A stretch of DNA of 64,000 nt, taken from Ruegeria sp. SCSIO 43209 (GTDB taxonomy: Bacteria > Pseudomonadota > Alphaproteobacteria > Rhodobacterales > Rhodobacteraceae). The stretch's first letter is position 1, and each line of letters starts with the position of its first letter. The stretch lies in contig NZ_CP065359.1 of the NCBI RefSeq assembly GCF_019904295.1, positions 268,501 through 332,500 on the forward strand, in the 5' to 3' direction. A program made the position numbers and the translations under genes. Shown piece after piece: positions 61,539 to 64,000 of the stretch. Under the pieces are notes generated by a model that was not told where the DNA came from, made no database searches, and worked only from the letters and a program-made list of their open reading frames with translations.

Positions 61539-62534
61539 TTATTCGGTGGCAGAGATCATTCCGCTGATCAGTTGGTAGGACAGGAGGTCCGGGATGTCAT
61601 GTGGATCGCGGACCAAGGGTTCAACACGGGCGGGCAGGCGGGCAAGGTCGGCCTTAAATGCGGCTTGCAGCGTGATGGCTTGTTCCAGTGTTACGAATTC
61701 GAAGCGCACCTCGCCTCCCGCCGGGGTCTGTGCAGCGCGGGGCAGATCACAGGGCAGAACGGTTGCGATGCGCGGATAACCTCCGGTGGTCTGGCACTCG
61801 GGCAGTAGGATGAAGGGCGCACCGGTGCCGGTCATCTGTATATCGCCGGGAGTTATGACTTCGGACAGTATGTTCAACTGACCCTTTGCCGCGAAGCCGT
61901 TACCGTCGCTATCCAGCTGCATGCCCATCCGGTTGGCTCGGGCACCGCGGCGGAATGTCGTTTGCGTAAACCGTGCCAGCGTCTCGTCATCGAACAGTGC
62001 GGTTTGAAAGCTGGCCACAACCCGCAACGTCCCACCCGAAAACCGATCCTCCGAACGCAGTTTCAGGCCGGTCTTGCCGGTTTCCGTCGAAGGCAGGTGA
62101 TCACCCGCTTGAACGGCGCGCCCGATCCTTGCGGTCAGATGGGCCGCGCGTGAGCCCAGAGTCATGTCGGTCCCGATCCCGCCACCCAGATTCAGATACC
62201 CGTAACTGCCCTGCAGCACCGACCCGACTACCAGCCGCTGCCCAGCCTCCATCTGATGCGAGGCATTCCACAAGACGGGGCTGCCATCGATACTGGCCTG
62301 CATCGGTGCGCCGGTCAGCGCGATGGCGGTTGGTGCGGTTGCCTCAAACTCACCACCCATCCCCGCCATTTCGAGGGCGGCGCTCGTTGGGGTGTTACCA
62401 AGCAACGCGGCCCCTTCATAAAGCGCCGCTATATCTGCGGCACCCGAACGCGACAGGCCTTGATCCAGATACCCGGTGCGCCCTTGATCCTGAACCGTGC
62501 AAGCTGGGCCGATGCGATGGACGATCAGCGTCAT
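61539..62534 (-). CDS. pxpC: 5-oxoprolinase subunit C (KipA-like)
   Basis: 331 residues from ATG 62534, which overlaps the stop of pxpB (ATGA at 62531-62534). Features: VQDQGRTGYLDQGLSRSGAAD at the start, LEMAGMGGEFEA, GYLNLGGGIG and a C-terminal RMGMQLDSDG region, as in the biotin-dependent carboxyltransferase/KipA family. It is a structural partner of PxpB in ATP-dependent 5-oxoproline hydrolysis. Confidence 0.95.
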   Translation of the reverse strand: MTLIVHRIGPACTVQDQGRTGYLDQGLSRSGAADIAALYEGAALLGNTPTSAALEMAGMGGEFEATAPTAIALTGAPMQASIDGSPVLWNASHQMEAGQRLVVGSVLQGSYGYLNLGGGIGTDMTLGSRAAHLTARIGRAVQAGDHLPSTETGKTGLKLRSEDRFSGGTLRVVASFQTALFDDETLARFTQTTFRRGARANRMGMQLDSDGNGFAAKGQLNILSEVITPGDIQMTGTGAPFILLPECQTTGGYPRIATVLPCDLPRAAQTPAGGEVRFEFVTLEQAITLQAAFKADLARLPARVEPLVRDPHDIPDLLSYQLISGMISATE

Positions 62535-63280
62535 GTCGTGATCTCCTCGCAACTCGCACCACCAGAGCCATCAGTGCAGGTTGTACGGATATCCTCAAGC
62601 TCTTCGCGCGTGACTGAGATGAACTGCATCTCATCACCGGGGTTGAGGGCAAAACTTCGCCCCATGTCCGGACGAAAGCAACGAAACGCGGTTTGTCCAA
62701 CATGACGCCATCCGGTTGGGGTTGGCCCCGAGAACAGGACAAATTGCGAAATTGCCAAAACCAACGCCCCTTCAGGCACCATCGGCGTCAGCTCTTTCAG
62801 GCGTGGAATGTTGAATTCGGGTCCGAGTGGCCCGAGATAAGGTTGGCCCGGCGCAAATCCGATGGTTAAAACCCGCACACGCGATTGGCTGAGACGATCA
62901 ATGGCGTCCGCTGGTGACAACCCTGCTGCCAATGCCGCGTCTTCTAGCTGTGGCGCAAGATCGGAACCGTAGACCGTCGGCACTTTCCAGAATCGTCGCC
63001 CCGCAGGCAAAGGTGCAGCGTACCAATCGCGACTGACCAGCATAGCCCGCAGCAACTCTTCGATGTCATGATGCGACAGGCTTAATGGATCAAACCTTAT
63101 AAATGCAGATGCCAGCGAGGCCGAAGTCTCAAGCACGCCATCAATCTGCTGCGCCTCGACTGCGCCCCGAAACGCCAGGGCGGCGCGGTTCGACGGCTCG
63201 GACATGGTTTGCGCAAAGGTCACCAACAGACCGTCAAACCCAACGGTTCGCAGCAAGGGAAACTTAATGTCATTCGTCAT
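62531..63280 (-). CDS. pxpB: 5-oxoprolinase subunit B (KipI-like)
   Basis: 249 residues. Family features are the block LLVTFAQTMSEPSNRAALAFRGAVE near the start, VRVLTIGFAPGQPYLGPL, and VLAISQFVLFSGPTPTGWRHVG near the C-terminus. It forms the heterodimer core with PxpC. First gene of the operon; no promoter was identified in the region upstream. Confidence 0.94.
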   Translation of the reverse strand: MTNDIKFPLLRTVGFDGLLVTFAQTMSEPSNRAALAFRGAVEAQQIDGVLETSASLASAFIRFDPLSLSHHDIEELLRAMLVSRDWYAAPLPAGRRFWKVPTVYGSDLAPQLEDAALAAGLSPADAIDRLSQSRVRVLTIGFAPGQPYLGPLGPEFNIPRLKELTPMVPEGALVLAISQFVLFSGPTPTGWRHVGQTAFRCFRPDMGRSFALNPGDEMQFISVTREELEDIRTTCTDGSGGASCEEITT

Positions 63281-63638
63281 ATCAAGGTCACAGGCGTATC
63301 GGGTTTGCTTTGAAAAGACCTGAGCCTATCCATAGACGATGCGCAAGGCCCTGTAAGGCCAACTTGCATTGCGCCTGGCGGCGCCGATATCGGGTGCGAT
63401 TCCGGGATTGGAAATGAATCGCTGATTGCCGTCGAGTCGGTATGGTCTTGTGGGTGACTGTAGTGTTCTCACTATATGTTGGGTTTGAACCAACAAGCAC
63501 TGAAACCTAGGCGGTATATCTGATGTGCTTGAAGGATGATTTTCGCCGATTTCCATGAGGTGAGTTCCACTCAAATATTTGAAATTATTGTATAAAAAAT
63601 GAATTTGAAGTTTTTTGCGATATTCTTGAATTTTCCAC
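63281..63638. other. intergenic region between pxpB and the rrn-type leader
   Basis: About 360 bp. A small hairpin TGTTGG / CCAACA occurs at 63477-63495. The right half becomes AT-rich (63570-63610), like an UP element before a rrn promoter. No coding frame is supported. Confidence 0.5.
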
Positions 63639-63667
63639 TTGCGCGTTGAATGCGTAAGGCATAGAAC
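63639..63667 (+). promoter_or_regulatory. candidate rrn promoter
   Basis: TTGCGC (-35, 63639-63644), 17-bp spacer, TAGAAC (-10, 63662-63667), preceded by an A/T-rich stretch. The elements are only moderate matches but the context before the leader is suitable. Confidence 0.4.
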
Positions 63668-64000
63668 GCCCTTCACCGGCGCTGCTGAGGTGCTGGGACG
63701 CGGTGGAAGCTGCGGAGACGCTCGGGAGAGACTGGGGGCATCTGAGGTTTTTGATTGGGCGGTGGCGCTGAGAGATTGGCGTTATGGTCTGGTTTTTGGG
63801 TCTTGGTTGTTTTGTTCTTTGACATTGATGGATAACTGAAGAGATATGTGGGCGGTTTGGTTCGTTTCGACGGATTGAATGTCTGTATATCGCGCTGGTA
63901 GGGGTTTTTCCCCGATGACCAGTGTCAGCTTCACTGTTTGTACGGCTTTCGGTTTCTGATGAAACCAGAAGCACACAAACAGATGACTTTTAGTTGTACT
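63668..64000 (+). other. probable rRNA operon leader with boxA, 16S gene just beyond the window
   Basis: The stretch is T/G-rich and non-coding. At 63813-63824 TGTTCTTTGACA resembles the boxA antitermination element (E. coli TGCTCTTTAACA). The last 60 bases resemble, from memory of Rhodobacterales, the sequence directly before 16S rRNA (ending in ACTTTTAGTTGTACT). The 16S gene itself is not in the window. Confidence 0.6.

Overview
The window looks like a chromosomal segment of a marine alphaproteobacterium of the Rhodobacterales (Roseobacter group, Ruegeria-like). Pointers are the class I lysyl-tRNA synthetase, DUF4864 and Hint-domain proteins typical of the group, an alphaproteobacterial-type SOS box (GTTC-N7-GTTC family), the methylated-amine/glycine-betaine gene set, the GC-rich codon use, and a rrn-type leader at the right edge. 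This is inferred from gene content; no database search was run.

Layout. 1-9.1 kb: lysK (5' end outside the window), a DUF4864 protein, a large right-handed beta-helix protein convergent with an exported barrel-like protein, small stress/ABM/Excalibur genes, an ORF6N phage-type regulator with two matching palindromes, tRNA-Arg(UCU), a GNAT and an NDUFS4-like complex I subunit. 9.2-14 kb: a SRPBCC protein, uvrB with a likely SOS box, an AT-rich orphan PD-(D/E)XK-like protein, and a TFIIB-type zinc-ribbon protein. 14.1-23.8 kb: an AraC regulator and a probable exported catabolic system (amidohydrolase, DUF3299 protein, OprB-like porin, M19 dipeptidase, DUF3604 protein, sulfatase). 24-29.1 kb: an RcnB-like protein, two Gly/Asn-rich secreted proteins in divergent orientation, one with a PepSY domain, and an OmpR-type two-component pair. 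29.5-33.9 kb: a photolyase/cryptochrome island with three family members and a tiny DUF2256 zinc protein; the first member carries an in-frame amber codon. Gene debris follows (YdeI and DUF2306 remnants).

34.5-44 kb: a class III aminotransferase, two FAD/GcvT demethylase-type dehydrogenases, a sulfotransferase-like protein, a non-pyrrolysine MttB homologue and a LysR regulator. Together they suggest oxidative and methyltransferase-based use of N-methylated compounds. 44-47.2 kb: an exported SGNH-like protein, and a dienelactone-hydrolase-like enzyme divergent from a TetR regulator across two palindromes. 47.7-50.8 kb: tRNA-Val(UAC) and modABC, whose Shine-Dalgarno sequence is buried in a 9-bp stem. 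50.8-58.3 kb: a HlyC-like acyltransferase in a two-gene operon with a Hint-domain protein, hemF, a SDR, an RsmC-like methyltransferase, clpS, a HAD hydrolase and a D-Ala-D-Ala carboxypeptidase with a SPOR domain. 58.3-63.3 kb: a divergent HPPD/VOC-like dioxygenase, a GT32-like glycosyltransferase and pxpBCA (5-oxoprolinase). The last 350 bp look like the leader of a ribosomal RNA operon whose 16S gene would begin just outside.

The most interesting items are the modABC leader structure, the HlyC/Hint operon, the photolyase island with an apparently reversed-domain member, the AraC-linked sulfatase/DUF3604 cluster with a shared upstream motif, and the divergent HPPD-like enzyme.
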